Shown piece by piece: positions 1 through 7,598 of a stretch of 50,399 nt of DNA. This DNA is from Bacteriovoracaceae bacterium. GTDB taxonomy: Bacteria; Bdellovibrionota; Bacteriovoracia; Bacteriovoracales; Bacteriovoracaceae. Numbering within the stretch: the first letter of the stretch is position 1; every line of letters begins with the position of its first letter. The notes below the pieces were generated by a model. That model was given only the letters and a program-made list of their open reading frames with translations, made no database searches and was not told the DNA's origin. Location of the stretch: assembly GCA_023137315.1 (NCBI GenBank), contig JAGLPP010000088.1, forward strand, positions 1-50,399, given 5' to 3'. Position numbers and translations under genes: made by a program.

Positions 1-1009
1 GGACATTAAAAAACTTGAAAGGATTGTAACCAACGAACAAAGACCTGTTCAGTTTATCTTCGCCGGCAAGGCCCATCCCGCAGACGAAAACGGAAAGAAA
101 ATCATTCAAAACATCGTCAATGCGGCAATCGACAACCCACTACTGACCAAACACATAGTCTTTCTGGAGGACTACGATATCGATATGGCGAGATACCTTG
201 TCCAAGGTGTGGATGTCTGGCTAAATACCCCGAGAAGACCGCTTGAGGCATCGGGAACATCCGGAATGAAAGCCGCCATGAATGGTGCACCAAATCTCTC
301 CATCCTTGATGGTTGGTGGGATGAGGCCTTCGATCAAACACACGGTTGGGCCATTGGTCACGGTGAAACCTACACGGATCAGGAGAAACAGGATGAAATT
401 GAATCCAATCTTCTCTATCGTCTGATCGAAAAGGAGATTGCACCACTTTATTATAAAACTGATGATGAAACCGGCCAGCCAATACCATGGATCCAAATGA
501 TGAAAAAAACCATCAAGTCCTGTGGGGCCAATTTCAATGCCCATCGTATGGTCTGTAATTATATAAATACCTACTACAATGATGCTGAAAAATCTCACAA
601 AACACTTACTAAAAATGAATGCATTGAGGCCAAAAACATGGCCGGACTTCATAGCAAACTCAAAAAATTGTGGAAAGGTATCAAAATCATTGAAGTAAGC
701 TCCCCGGAAAAAAAGTTTGTCTATGCGGGATCTGAAGTGGAGATTACCTCCAAAATTGATCTCGGCGAAATCAACCCGGACGAAGTAATTGTCGAAGTCT
801 TCCACGGTACGATAAACGCGCACAATTATATTGAAACACCCTACAGGGTTAAAATGAATGTTGTAAGCACTACCAACGGAATCACAACCTTCAAAATAAT
901 GATTCCATGTAATCTCGGTGGACACTATGCATATACAGTCAGGGTATTGCCTGGAGGTAAAAACCTGGCCGGCAAACAAATTCCCGGACTTGTTTTGTGG
1001 AACAAATAA
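1..1009 (+). CDS. glgP: Alpha-glucan (glycogen) phosphorylase, C-terminal part
   Basis: This is the 3' portion of a GT35 phosphorylase, which releases glucose 1-phosphate from glycogen or maltodextrin using pyridoxal phosphate. The reading frame is open from base 2, so the gene starts outside the window. Visible landmarks are FIFAGKAHPAD near base 50 and the cofactor block EASGTSGMKAAMNG, whose lysine (codon 269-271) is the expected PLP-binding residue, followed by LDGWWDEA. After about residue 190 of the visible part the chain forms a beta-rich tail ending VLPGG...PGLVLW. That tail is typical of the long bacterial alpha-glucan phosphorylases rather than the short E. coli MalP/GlgP form (family knowledge). 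The stop at 1007-1009 overlaps the start of the next gene by 13 bases. Confidence 0.93.
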   Translation, partial: DIKKLERIVTNEQRPVQFIFAGKAHPADENGKKIIQNIVNAAIDNPLLTKHIVFLEDYDIDMARYLVQGVDVWLNTPRRPLEASGTSGMKAAMNGAPNLSILDGWWDEAFDQTHGWAIGHGETYTDQEKQDEIESNLLYRLIEKEIAPLYYKTDDETGQPIPWIQMMKKTIKSCGANFNAHRMVCNYINTYYNDAEKSHKTLTKNECIEAKNMAGLHSKLKKLWKGIKIIEVSSPEKKFVYAGSEVEITSKIDLGEINPDEVIVEVFHGTINAHNYIETPYRVKMNVVSTTNGITTFKIMIPCNLGGHYAYTVRVLPGGKNLAGKQIPGLVLWNK

Positions 1010-2118
1010 AGCTGAACATCACCCCCCTGCAAAAATGGGTTCCCAATATGAAGGAACACCTTTATATTGCAGGGCCATGCGCAGCAGAAAGCAGAACACA
1101 ACTTTTAAACATTGCTGAAGAACTGGCAGGATACGGTGGATTCAAAATATTCCGTGCCGGCATCTGGAAACCAAGAACAAGGCCAGGCAACTTTGAAGGA
1201 ATTGGGGAAGAAGGTCTCACATGGCTGCAGGAAATCAAGGATAAATACGGTTTTTTAACAACGGTGGAAGTGGCCGGGGCAGCTCATGTTGAATTGGCAT
1301 TAAAATATAATGTTGATGTTTTATGGATTGGTGCCAGAACAACGGTTAATCCCTTTTCCGTTCAGGAAATTGCTGATGCGTTAAAGGGCCGGGATATCCC
1401 CGTCATCGTTAAAAATCCCCTCAATGCAGATTTATCACTCTGGCTCGGGGCCCTTGAGAGAATTAATAATGCCGGAATCACACGACTTGCAGCGGTTCAC
1501 AGAGGGTTTTCCTCCATCGATCCCGGCAAATACCGCTTTGACCCCGTCTGGAAGATCCCTGTTGAACTAAAAAAAAGACATCCTTCACTTCCGATCATCT
1601 GCGATCCGAGCCATATTGCCGGCGACACAAAACTGATTGCAAATATCGCTCAAAAGGCCCTTGATCTTGATATGTCGGGACTTATGATCGAGGTTCACAA
1701 CGATCCACAAAATGCATTAAGTGATCGCAATCAACAGCTCAAACCAAAAGAGGCACATGACCTGATCGGGAATCTTTCCAAAAGAAAAATAACCTCCAAT
1801 GACCAGAACTTTGAACAGATCATGGAAAAACTCCGCAACAAGATAGACAGATTCGACCATGAACTTCTGGAACTTGTTCATTCAAGAATGAATATTGTTG
1901 ATGAAATTGCAAATATTAAATTTCAAAACAATATCACACCACTGCAGATGAAGCGTTTTTGCAACCTCTCACAAAATCGCATCGACTTCGGAAAAAAACT
2001 AAATTTACCGAAAAATCTCACAGAGGAACTTTTTATGATAATTCATGAAGAGTCCCTAAGAAGACAAAGTGAACTTATGTGTAATTTGAAGTTGAATAAG
2101 GAATCATCAAAATCGTGA
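997..2118 (+). CDS. Bifunctional DAHP synthase / chorismate mutase
   Basis: It is predicted to condense PEP with erythrose 4-phosphate (first step of the shikimate pathway) and to convert chorismate to prephenate. Residues about 20-270 form a class I-beta/KdsA-like DAHP synthase barrel: GPCAAES, FRAGIWKPRTRPGNFEG, WIGARTTVNPFSVQ, VKNPLNADLSLW and CDPSHIAGD carry the substrate and metal residues. Residues about 275-365 are an all-alpha AroQ-type chorismate mutase (LRNKIDRFDHELLELVHSRM...). The domain order and 373-residue length match the fusions known from Bacteroidetes. The ATG at 997 keeps the family's usual N-terminus (IKLNITPLQKW) and lies within the end of glgP; an ATG at 1048 is a shorter alternative. 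Confidence 0.92.
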   Translation: MEQIKLNITPLQKWVPNMKEHLYIAGPCAAESRTQLLNIAEELAGYGGFKIFRAGIWKPRTRPGNFEGIGEEGLTWLQEIKDKYGFLTTVEVAGAAHVELALKYNVDVLWIGARTTVNPFSVQEIADALKGRDIPVIVKNPLNADLSLWLGALERINNAGITRLAAVHRGFSSIDPGKYRFDPVWKIPVELKKRHPSLPIICDPSHIAGDTKLIANIAQKALDLDMSGLMIEVHNDPQNALSDRNQQLKPKEAHDLIGNLSKRKITSNDQNFEQIMEKLRNKIDRFDHELLELVHSRMNIVDEIANIKFQNNITPLQMKRFCNLSQNRIDFGKKLNLPKNLTEELFMIIHEESLRRQSELMCNLKLNKESSKS

Positions 2119-2141
2119 TCTAATTTCCTGTCTTCTTCCTG

Positions 2142-2546
2142 TTATTCCATTGTGCCCTTTACTCGCGCATGTCCTATACAACAGGCAGATACCCATTCGT
2201 TACAACTGGAAGTCCACGTTTGAGTCACTTCGCATTTTGTAAATCCGGAGCTATAACAATCATTTTTGGCAATTGCTTTCGCATCGGATTTTGCAGCAGT
2301 ACAACTAAAAAACTGATTAGCAATTCGCTGTTCAGCATCGAAAGTTTCACCAAGCTGCACTAATACTTGTTTAATATTTTCTCGAGCTTCGATCAAAGAA
2401 TCGTCATTTCCGTTATTGGCCATGTGTGTTTCAATATTATCGTTGGCCTGCAACAAAAGGTTTCGTATAGTTTTAGTTTTAGTTTCAGCACAAACAGTGC
2501 ATATAAACAAAAATGAAATAATAAAAATAATTGATAATTTTTTCAT
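2142..2546 (-). CDS. Small secreted cysteine-containing protein of unknown function
   Basis: I do not recognise this 134-residue protein. It begins with a clear signal peptide (KK, then a hydrophobic stretch to about residue 20, VCAE as a likely cleavage site). The mature part is a predicted helix rich in Asn, Asp and Glu (about 25-75) followed by a cysteine-rich C-terminal segment with six Cys (CTAAK, NDCYSS, KCEV, SSCNEW, ACCIG). Disulfides in an oxidising compartment are therefore likely. It is convergent with the aromatic-pathway gene; a weak SD (AAGGA) precedes the start. It may be a small exported factor; no partner is visible nearby. Confidence 0.7.
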   Translation of the reverse strand: MKKLSIIFIISFLFICTVCAETKTKTIRNLLLQANDNIETHMANNGNDDSLIEARENIKQVLVQLGETFDAEQRIANQFFSCTAAKSDAKAIAKNDCYSSGFTKCEVTQTWTSSCNEWVSACCIGHARVKGTME

Positions 2547-2657
2547 AAAGTATCCTTTTTAGAAGCTTTTATACGTTATTGGACACTTCTAACACACCGC
2601 ATACCCAAATGCCAGCCTATTAAGCATTCATGAATTTTTTATCAACTGCGTAACCCA

Positions 2658-3257
2658 TCAAAATCTTGAAATGATTTCCTGCCTTCTTCTTTCATCCCAG
2701 CTCCTGATTTTAAATCGAAGCAAGACAATTTCTATAACAAGGAAAATTCCTGCGACAAGATAGAATCCCAAGGTCTTGAAAAACACCCAATGACCTGTAG
2801 ACCACGAAACTGCCAAAAATCCCATAAAGATGCCATAAAGAATAAAGAAAATTGCAACATGTCTTTCAAAAACCCGCATAATATCCTCTGGAGGCAATGT
2901 GCGGTTATTCCCAATTGATTCCATCATCTCATAAAGAAGACCCTTCCCCTTAAAAACCTTGTAAAAAAGAAAACCGCCTATACCCAGTCCAGTAAAAAAA
3001 GGTTGCAGCTTGAACCATATTCCCTCATTATCCAGAAAAGACAGGCCTCCCAGGATGGCAATCAACAAAAAATTAAACTTTGAGATGGTATGAAGATGGC
3101 CGATAAACACCTTTTCCAAACCAAGCTCAACACAGGCAAGTAATAATCCGCCGGTAACGGCGATATAAGGCGCATGATTGGATTCAAGATACCAGTAAGC
3201 AATGGCCGGCAGAAACGAAATCAGAAAAAAATTTTTGGAAATCTTCTTACTCTTCAC
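2658..3257 (-). CDS. yciB: YciB/IspZ-family inner-membrane protein
   Basis: This is a polytopic membrane protein of the intracellular septation protein A (IspZ/YciB) family, which in enterobacteria influences cell-envelope synthesis and septation. The 199 residues show about five hydrophobic segments. Family-like blocks are FFLISFLPAIAYW at the N-terminus, ATG-poor loop WFKLQPFFTGLGIGGFLFYK, and GIFMGFLAVSWSTGHWVFFKTLGF in the C-terminal half. The predicted start is a GTG at 3255-3257 without an obvious SD, so the true N-terminus may differ by a few residues. It lies just downstream of the WYL-domain gene on the same strand, with 27 bases between them. Assignment rests on motif resemblance only. 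Confidence 0.72.
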   Translation of the reverse strand: MKSKKISKNFFLISFLPAIAYWYLESNHAPYIAVTGGLLLACVELGLEKVFIGHLHTISKFNFLLIAILGGLSFLDNEGIWFKLQPFFTGLGIGGFLFYKVFKGKGLLYEMMESIGNNRTLPPEDIMRVFERHVAIFFILYGIFMGFLAVSWSTGHWVFFKTLGFYLVAGIFLVIEIVLLRFKIRSWDERRRQEIISRF

Positions 3258-3284
3258 AAAACCAGATTATACTATTTTGTATGG

Positions 3285-3851
3285 TCAGGAAACCTTTGGA
3301 AAATTCTTGCTTCCCAGCAATTTTCGACTATGAATATAGACCATAAAACCACACTTGAACGATTCGGGGGCCATGATTTCGACCTTGTCACAAATAGTCT
3401 GGAACCATTCAAAAAGCCCCTCATGAATCTCAACCGTCGCCGCCCAAATTACGTCACCAGTCGGATTGGTAACAACACATGGATTAATCAGTAGTTGGTG
3501 AGGTGGATCAACATTAACCTGATGACCTGACTTGATCTTTAAAATCAATCTGTCGGCCCTTTCATTCATGGTACGTAATTCTTTTACATATTCCTCCACC
3601 TGCGGTCTGGTGAAATTCGATTTATAATCACATGACAACTTCTCCATACCGGCGATCTCATCCATTGAAATTGTCACCAACGAACGTCCATTGACCTCCT
3701 CTCCAAGCACAGTCAAAATCCCGTCCAGATACAGAAGAAAATGCGGAAAAACAGTCTGCTCCCGGCCCTCATCCCTGTTAAACATGAACTTGAGAACACA
3801 CCTGTCTTTAAGACATTCTTCAATTAAATTAATTCTTTTAATATCTTTCAA
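3285..3851 (-). CDS. Stand-alone WYL-domain protein
   Basis: The 188-residue sequence resembles the ligand-sensing WYL domain usually found C-terminal to HTH regulators. The N-terminal half has the alternating pattern FPHFLLYLDGILTVLGEE...RSLVTISMDEIAGME, like the PHALVYHRGEWYLVGYD...FRLDRI pattern of WYL domains, and the end (AATVEIHEGLFEWFQTI...VEIMAPESFK) resembles the WYL C-terminal extension. No helix-turn-helix is present, so it cannot bind DNA through the common module; it may sense a nucleotide or nucleic acid or act with a partner. The predicted start is a TTG preceded by AGGTG at 6 bases. Confidence in the fold is moderate. Confidence 0.6.
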   Translation of the reverse strand: MKDIKRINLIEECLKDRCVLKFMFNRDEGREQTVFPHFLLYLDGILTVLGEEVNGRSLVTISMDEIAGMEKLSCDYKSNFTRPQVEEYVKELRTMNERADRLILKIKSGHQVNVDPPHQLLINPCVVTNPTGDVIWAATVEIHEGLFEWFQTICDKVEIMAPESFKCGFMVYIHSRKLLGSKNFPKVS

Positions 3852-3979
3852 TCAAAACACCTTTTTTAAGTACTATAGTAATCTTGTCGGCTATTATGGC
3901 CTTTCACTTTAGAACTTTTTGCAAAAGTCCACTCTCTCATGGAATAATAATCACGGGGTTTTAAAGGGTTATAAAAAAA

Positions 3980-4474
3980 ATGTTATTTAAAAAAGCGCTT
4001 CAACATCCAATTCTTTCTATTGGTATCCTGTTCATGATCATCTTTATCTTTTTTTTAAGGGATAATGGATTTTTCAAATCACACTATGACAGCCTCACCC
4101 CAACCTCCTGTAAATCCGCCATTGTCATGTTAAAAAAAAGAATGCCAAAAAACTGGAAGGTAAAATGTGAGAAGAATTACCTCTCAGTATTAATCCATTC
4201 CCCGCTTGTGCAAAAAAACTACATTGAGCAAAAACTCTTCAGGGCCGCAGTTTACAGGGAACTTGCCAACGGACTCATGTTTATCTCCAGAAACTCTCTT
4301 CATGAAAGTCTTGAACGTGTTTTCTGGATAAGCATCCATTTCAAGACAAAAAACATGGAGATTGCCGCGCGAACAAAGGGTGAACACCTCGCACAATTTC
4401 GAAATATGAAAGATCAAAAAATTATTGCCGAGCATTTACAGGCAACTGTCGAGGTCAAAGAAAAGATCAAATAA
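3980..4474 (+). CDS. Membrane-anchored protein of unknown function
   Basis: I do not recognise this 164-residue protein. One hydrophobic segment (about 9-27, LSIGILFMIIFIFFL) after a short positive N-terminus anchors it, leaving a basic domain of about 130 residues outside the cytoplasm. The visible pattern is KSAIVMLKKRMPKNWKVKCEKNYLSVLIH, then helices and a charged C-terminal tail. The upstream region is divergent from the WYL gene. Its 3' end overlaps the convergent pseudouridine synthase gene by 39 bases (4436-4474), so the two mRNAs would be complementary there. Confidence 0.7.
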   Translation: MLFKKALQHPILSIGILFMIIFIFFLRDNGFFKSHYDSLTPTSCKSAIVMLKKRMPKNWKVKCEKNYLSVLIHSPLVQKNYIEQKLFRAAVYRELANGLMFISRNSLHESLERVFWISIHFKTKNMEIAARTKGEHLAQFRNMKDQKIIAEHLQATVEVKEKIK

Positions 4475-5335
4475 TTCAGGTCTGTTTGACTTTACCACCC
4501 ATGACAGGTTCTCAAATTGTACAGAGTACGACAGCGCATGAAGAAAGAGCCTTCTGTATGTTTTTCCTCCATAAAGTGTATCACCAAGAATGGGATGACC
4601 GAGATAACCCAATTGCGCTCTTATCTGATGTCTGACTCCGGTAACCAAATCCACCTCCAAAAGAGAAAGATCATGCTCAGAATTGTAGTCCAGTTTTTTT
4701 ACGGATAGTTTTGCCTGAATGGAATCATCCACTGACTCGGAAAAAACAGTCATCTCCGATCTTTTGGGACCACTTCCTTTCAAGTAATTAATGATCTGGC
4801 CGTCATTTTGTAAATTTCCTTCCACCACGGCCAGATAGCGTTTGAGTTTCACAACATCATTAAAGGAAGCTCGAAGTTTAAAATATAACTTTTCACTTTT
4901 AATATAAAAAAGCACACCGCTGGTGGCATAATCCAGACGAAAAAGCAGCCCGCGATCATATTTTTCACTATTAACCAGAAGCTCGTTGAAATAACCGGCC
5001 TGGCGAAGAAAGCTCAGACAATTATCGCTCTCACAGTAGGACAAGGGGTGGCAATGGACATCACAGGGCTTGTCTAAAACTAAAACATGCTCATCACTGT
5101 AAAGGACATCAATCGGTGCTCCATTATATTCTGGATAAATTACTCCCTTATTTACAACATCAAGCGGAAATTCAAAAATCTCCCCCTTCTTCACTTTTTT
5201 TAACAGAAGTTTTTTATTCAAGAGCTTCTTTTTTATCCATGAGCCACTGATTCCGAAAGATTCCTTCAGTGCCACTTCAAGGGAATTATAATCCGAAAGG
5301 AAACACAAGTATGTATTCTTATATAAAAAATTCAC
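4436..5335 (-). CDS. RluA-family pseudouridine synthase
   Basis: It is predicted to isomerise a uridine in rRNA or tRNA to pseudouridine. The catalytic block is FRLDYATSGVLFY (about residue 131), where the Asp is the expected nucleophile; the usual His before Arg-Leu-Asp is replaced by Phe. Other family blocks are VLVLDKPCDVHCHP, LKRYLAVVEG, VDLVTGVRHQIRAQLGYLGHPILGDTLYGG and LFLHALSYSV. The first 70 residues (ESFGISGSWIKKKLLNKKLLL...GEIFEFP) look like a diverged S4 RNA-binding domain. It starts at a GTG four bases after motB and is probably transcribed with motAB. Which RNA position it modifies cannot be told from sequence. Confidence 0.87.
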   Translation of the reverse strand: MNFLYKNTYLCFLSDYNSLEVALKESFGISGSWIKKKLLNKKLLLKKVKKGEIFEFPLDVVNKGVIYPEYNGAPIDVLYSDEHVLVLDKPCDVHCHPLSYCESDNCLSFLRQAGYFNELLVNSEKYDRGLLFRLDYATSGVLFYIKSEKLYFKLRASFNDVVKLKRYLAVVEGNLQNDGQIINYLKGSGPKRSEMTVFSESVDDSIQAKLSVKKLDYNSEHDLSLLEVDLVTGVRHQIRAQLGYLGHPILGDTLYGGKTYRRLFLHALSYSVQFENLSWVVKSNRPELFDLFFDLDSCL

Positions 5336-5338
5336 TGA

Positions 5339-6178
5339 TTATTCCGAACGAACCTTGTGCCCAGGATGCATAAGATCTATTTTTCTTATCAAAAATTCAA
5401 CACGACGGTCCAGGTGCCTGGTTTGCTCCTGTGTCCTTCCTGGAATCACAAATGGCCTGGTATCACCATAAAACACGGCCGAAATTTTGTTTGCAGGAAC
5501 TCCTCTCTCCACGAGTTTTCTTGTTACCACTGCCGCTCTCATGGAAGAAAGTGTAAATGCATCAGCATTACGATCCGTTGAAACCTCCCCTCCAGCGGAA
5601 TGTGCCTCTACAAAGACAACCCACTCCCCCTTGGAAAGAAGCTTCACCATTTTGTCGAAAACCTCTATAGTAATGCCCCCATCAACAAGTTCCAGTGAAC
5701 CTTCCTTGAAAAAAAGCTTATCTTTTATTCTTACCTTGATCCCCTCAGTCATCTCGAAAATATTTGCCGCAGCAGTCAGGGAATAGGCACGAAGATCATC
5801 TTTCATCTTGTTCAACTGCTCGGTTGATGCCCTGTTGATTTCCCGCTTGTCCAGAATTCCCTCCATTGTCAAAAAATCAATTGGAAATGGCTTGATGGGT
5901 TGCTGACTTTCAATCATCGTTGGATAATCATCCGGGGATTTTCCCTTCATGACAACATCACCCTGCATGAGAACATTTCCACCAAATGCCTCACGAAGCG
6001 ATCCAAGGGCCGCCTCATACTTTGATGTTTCCGTCTTTGCAAAAGACAAAAGAAGAACGAAAAAAGTCAAAAGAAGTGTAACCATGTCTGCATAGGTATT
6101 AAACCATGCCGGCAGACAAGTAGGACACTCCGCCTCCTTAGCCTTCGGTTCTTCGGTGACATTTTCCTCATCGGCCAT
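5339..6178 (-). CDS. motB: Flagellar stator protein MotB
   Basis: MotB anchors the stator to peptidoglycan and supplies the ion-binding aspartate. The 279 residues contain a short cytoplasmic N-terminus with CPTCLPAW, one transmembrane helix with TYADMVTLLLTFFVLLLSF (Asp31 corresponds to the essential E. coli Asp32), a linker of about 100 residues and a C-terminal OmpA-like domain (VFVEAHSAGGE...LSSMRAAVVTRKLVERGVPANKISAVFYGDTRP...RRVEFLI). The two Cys at the N-terminus (CPTC) are seen in a subset of MotB proteins. It starts 12 bases after motA behind an AAGGAA site, so the two are co-translated. Whether the channel carries protons or sodium is not decidable here. Confidence 0.95.
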   Translation of the reverse strand: MADEENVTEEPKAKEAECPTCLPAWFNTYADMVTLLLTFFVLLLSFAKTETSKYEAALGSLREAFGGNVLMQGDVVMKGKSPDDYPTMIESQQPIKPFPIDFLTMEGILDKREINRASTEQLNKMKDDLRAYSLTAAANIFEMTEGIKVRIKDKLFFKEGSLELVDGGITIEVFDKMVKLLSKGEWVVFVEAHSAGGEVSTDRNADAFTLSSMRAAVVTRKLVERGVPANKISAVFYGDTRPFVIPGRTQEQTRHLDRRVEFLIRKIDLMHPGHKVRSE

Positions 6179-6190
6179 AACTATTCCTTG

Positions 6191-6955
6191 TTACTCACTA
6201 AACTCTTCCTCTTCCCTTAAAAATGGCGGCAAGAATGAATTGAGCTTTTCCTTTATAAGCCTCGGGTTCTCTCCTGCAACAATACCAAGAGTCCCCGCAA
6301 CAATAATATTCATCTTTAAAATCTCATCTGTTGAACGCTGTTTTATTTTATTTCTCACCGGGTAGGCAAAAATATTGGCAAAGACCGAACCATAAAAAGT
6401 CGTTAAAAGTGCAATCGCCATCGCCGGGCCGATTGATGACGGATCCGAAAGGTTTTTAAGCATGATAATAAGACCGATCAGGGTTCCAATCATACCAAAA
6501 GCGGGCCCGTCAGCACCAAACCCGTCCAAAACATCAACGCCCTTTTTATGTCTCATCTCCATTGAATCAATCTCCAATTGCAAAATGGACTGGAGAACTT
6601 CCGGTGGCCTGTTATCAGCGGCCAGGTTCATCGCCTTTTTCAAAAAAATATCATCTATTGGAACCTTTTCAAGAGCAAAAACAGATTCTCTTCTGGCAGT
6701 TTCAGCAAGCTTGACTATTTCCTCAATGGTCATCTTTGGATCAACAGGAGTGAAGAAAACTGATTTCATAATTACAGCAACAAGGCCCTTTAAAATCTCC
6801 ACCGGCCACTTAATACAAGTAGCACCAATAACCCCGCCACCAACAACAATCATTGAAGGAACATCAAAGAACAAAAGGAGATCCCCTCCGGCAAGTATAG
6901 AACCAACTATTGCTATCGTACAAAAAACAAAACCGATAATGGTGGATATATCCAT
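6191..6955 (-). CDS. motA: Flagellar stator protein MotA
   Basis: MotA is the membrane partner of MotB and pushes on FliG to turn the flagellum. The chosen ATG (6953-6955, protein MDISTIIGF...) has an AGGGAAGG site about five bases upstream; an in-frame start at 6982 lacks one. The sequence has four hydrophobic segments (about 5-22, 28-50, 146-166, 178-198) and a large cytoplasmic loop with the conserved KGVDVLDGFGADGPAFGMIGTLIGLI and FYGSVFANIFAYPV blocks. A possible sigma-28-like element (TAAGGCCA, 12 bases, TCCGATAG) lies at about 7028-7055; it is weak. It forms a unit with motB and the downstream pseudouridine synthase gene. Confidence 0.95.
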   Translation of the reverse strand: MDISTIIGFVFCTIAIVGSILAGGDLLLFFDVPSMIVVGGGVIGATCIKWPVEILKGLVAVIMKSVFFTPVDPKMTIEEIVKLAETARRESVFALEKVPIDDIFLKKAMNLAADNRPPEVLQSILQLEIDSMEMRHKKGVDVLDGFGADGPAFGMIGTLIGLIIMLKNLSDPSSIGPAMAIALLTTFYGSVFANIFAYPVRNKIKQRSTDEILKMNIIVAGTLGIVAGENPRLIKEKLNSFLPPFLREEEEFSE

Positions 6956-7100
6956 AAGATACCTTCCCTGATAAAAGACCACGCTTGAAATTCCATGCGC
7001 TTAAACATGTCCACTTGATACAACTATCGGAAATCAAAAGACATGGCCTTAAAATTTTTTTGTTTTATATGGAAAATATTACCGGGCAGTAATCAGTCGT

Positions 7101-7316
7101 TTATTTTTTGAATGTATTGTCAAGATAACCAAGCATTGCCTTCCTGAGTCCCTTTAACGAAACTCTGTCTCCGGTAATGAGAAGTTCTTGCTTGATAAAC
7201 TCAACTGGGAAACCAGTCATTTCAGAAAGAGAAGACAGCTCTATCTTGTCTTCCTCCATGAGTGTTGCATTATTATCATTCCGTTCCATGGATTCCGATA
7301 AAATCTCTGTCGTCAT
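7101..7316 (-). CDS. 71-residue cytoplasmic protein upstream of motAB
   Basis: I do not recognise this protein. It starts MTTEILSESMER, is acidic in its first half and ends with a predicted helix LKGLRKAMLGYLDNTFKK. There is no signal peptide or membrane segment. The ATG at 7314-7316 has AGGGAG seven bases upstream; a GTG two codons earlier is less likely. Its start overlaps the stop of a 19-codon leader ORF as ATGA, so translation of the two is probably coupled. The 145-base gap to motA leaves room for a separate motA promoter. Its location suggests a small motility regulator, which is inference only. Confidence 0.7.
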   Translation of the reverse strand: MTTEILSESMERNDNNATLMEEDKIELSSLSEMTGFPVEFIKQELLITGDRVSLKGLRKAMLGYLDNTFKK

Positions 7317-7372
7317 TTGCACACTCCCTTGCTTTGTTTACAAGCAACGATCCTGTTGTTGCCTGAGGTCAT
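7313..7372 (-). CDS. 19-residue leader peptide or small protein
   Basis: A short frame encodes MTSGNNRIVACKQSKGVCK. It is supported by a perfect AGGAGG site (7378-7383) five bases before its ATG and by an exact ATGA overlap with the next gene. The SD and ATG lie within an inverted repeat (GAGGTCA, 3-base loop, TGACCTC; 7365-7381) that would hide both in an RNA hairpin. No comparable family is known to me. It could be a regulatory leader peptide or simply a small protein; its existence as a translated frame is likely, its role is unknown. Confidence 0.5.
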   Translation of the reverse strand: MTSGNNRIVACKQSKGVCK

Positions 7373-7381
7373 GATGACCTC
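7365..7381 (-). promoter_or_regulatory. Hairpin covering the leader ORF ribosome binding site
   Basis: The 17 bases GAGGTCATCATGACCTC fold into a 7-bp stem with a TCA loop. Five bases of the AGGAGG Shine-Dalgarno are in the 5' arm and the ATG is at the loop and 3' arm. This arrangement would limit initiation until the stem opens. It could act as a thermosensor or protein-binding element; the sequence shows only the pairing. Confidence 0.5.
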
Positions 7382-7467
7382 CTAAGATCATATCTGTAGA
7401 AAAATTCTTAACGCAAGTTTTATTAACAAAATGTAAGATTTTTTAAGATAAAAGTCACTATTCTTCT

Positions 7468-7499
7468 ATAATATTTGGTAATCATTGAACTTTACCAAA
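7468..7499 (-). promoter_or_regulatory. Promoter with dyad operator upstream of the motAB region
   Basis: Perfect 8-base arms TTTGGTAA (7474-7481) and TTACCAAA (7492-7499) are separated by 10 bases. On the minus strand TTGGTA (7493-7498) and TATTAT (7468-7473) could serve as -35 and -10 with a long 19-base spacer, placing the dyad across the spacer. The predicted start near 7461 would leave a leader of about 90 bases before the 19-codon ORF. A second candidate (TTGCGT, 18 bases, TATGAT; 7387-7416) would start too close to that ORF to include its SD. Confidence 0.4.
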
Positions 7500-7571
7500 C
7501 AGATAACATCCACTTTGTATACATTAGAAAAGTTAGAAATAAATTAGTTTTGTAATATAATACAATGCGGA

Positions 7572-7598
7572 AGAAATGTGCATCACACATTTCTTTTT
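7572..7598 (-). terminator. Hairpin at the end of the chemosensory operon
   Basis: Arms AGAAATGTG (7572-7580) and CACATTTCT (7586-7594) pair perfectly over nine bases with a five-base loop, immediately after the cheX stop codon. The T-run lies on the plus-strand side (7595-7598), so on the minus strand it is not a textbook intrinsic terminator, but its position suggests it ends or stabilises the che transcript. Confidence 0.5.

Noticed and set aside
221-979. Long open frame on the minus strand opposite the phosphorylase end
   Set aside because: The plus-strand frame has clear glycogen phosphorylase motifs including the PLP-lysine region; the minus frame has no recognisable protein features.
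7387-7416. TTGCGT-18-TATGAT as the promoter of the 19-codon ORF
   Set aside because: Its start would fall at about 7380, inside the AGGAGG site of that ORF, so the SD would not be on the transcript; the upstream dyad promoter fits better.
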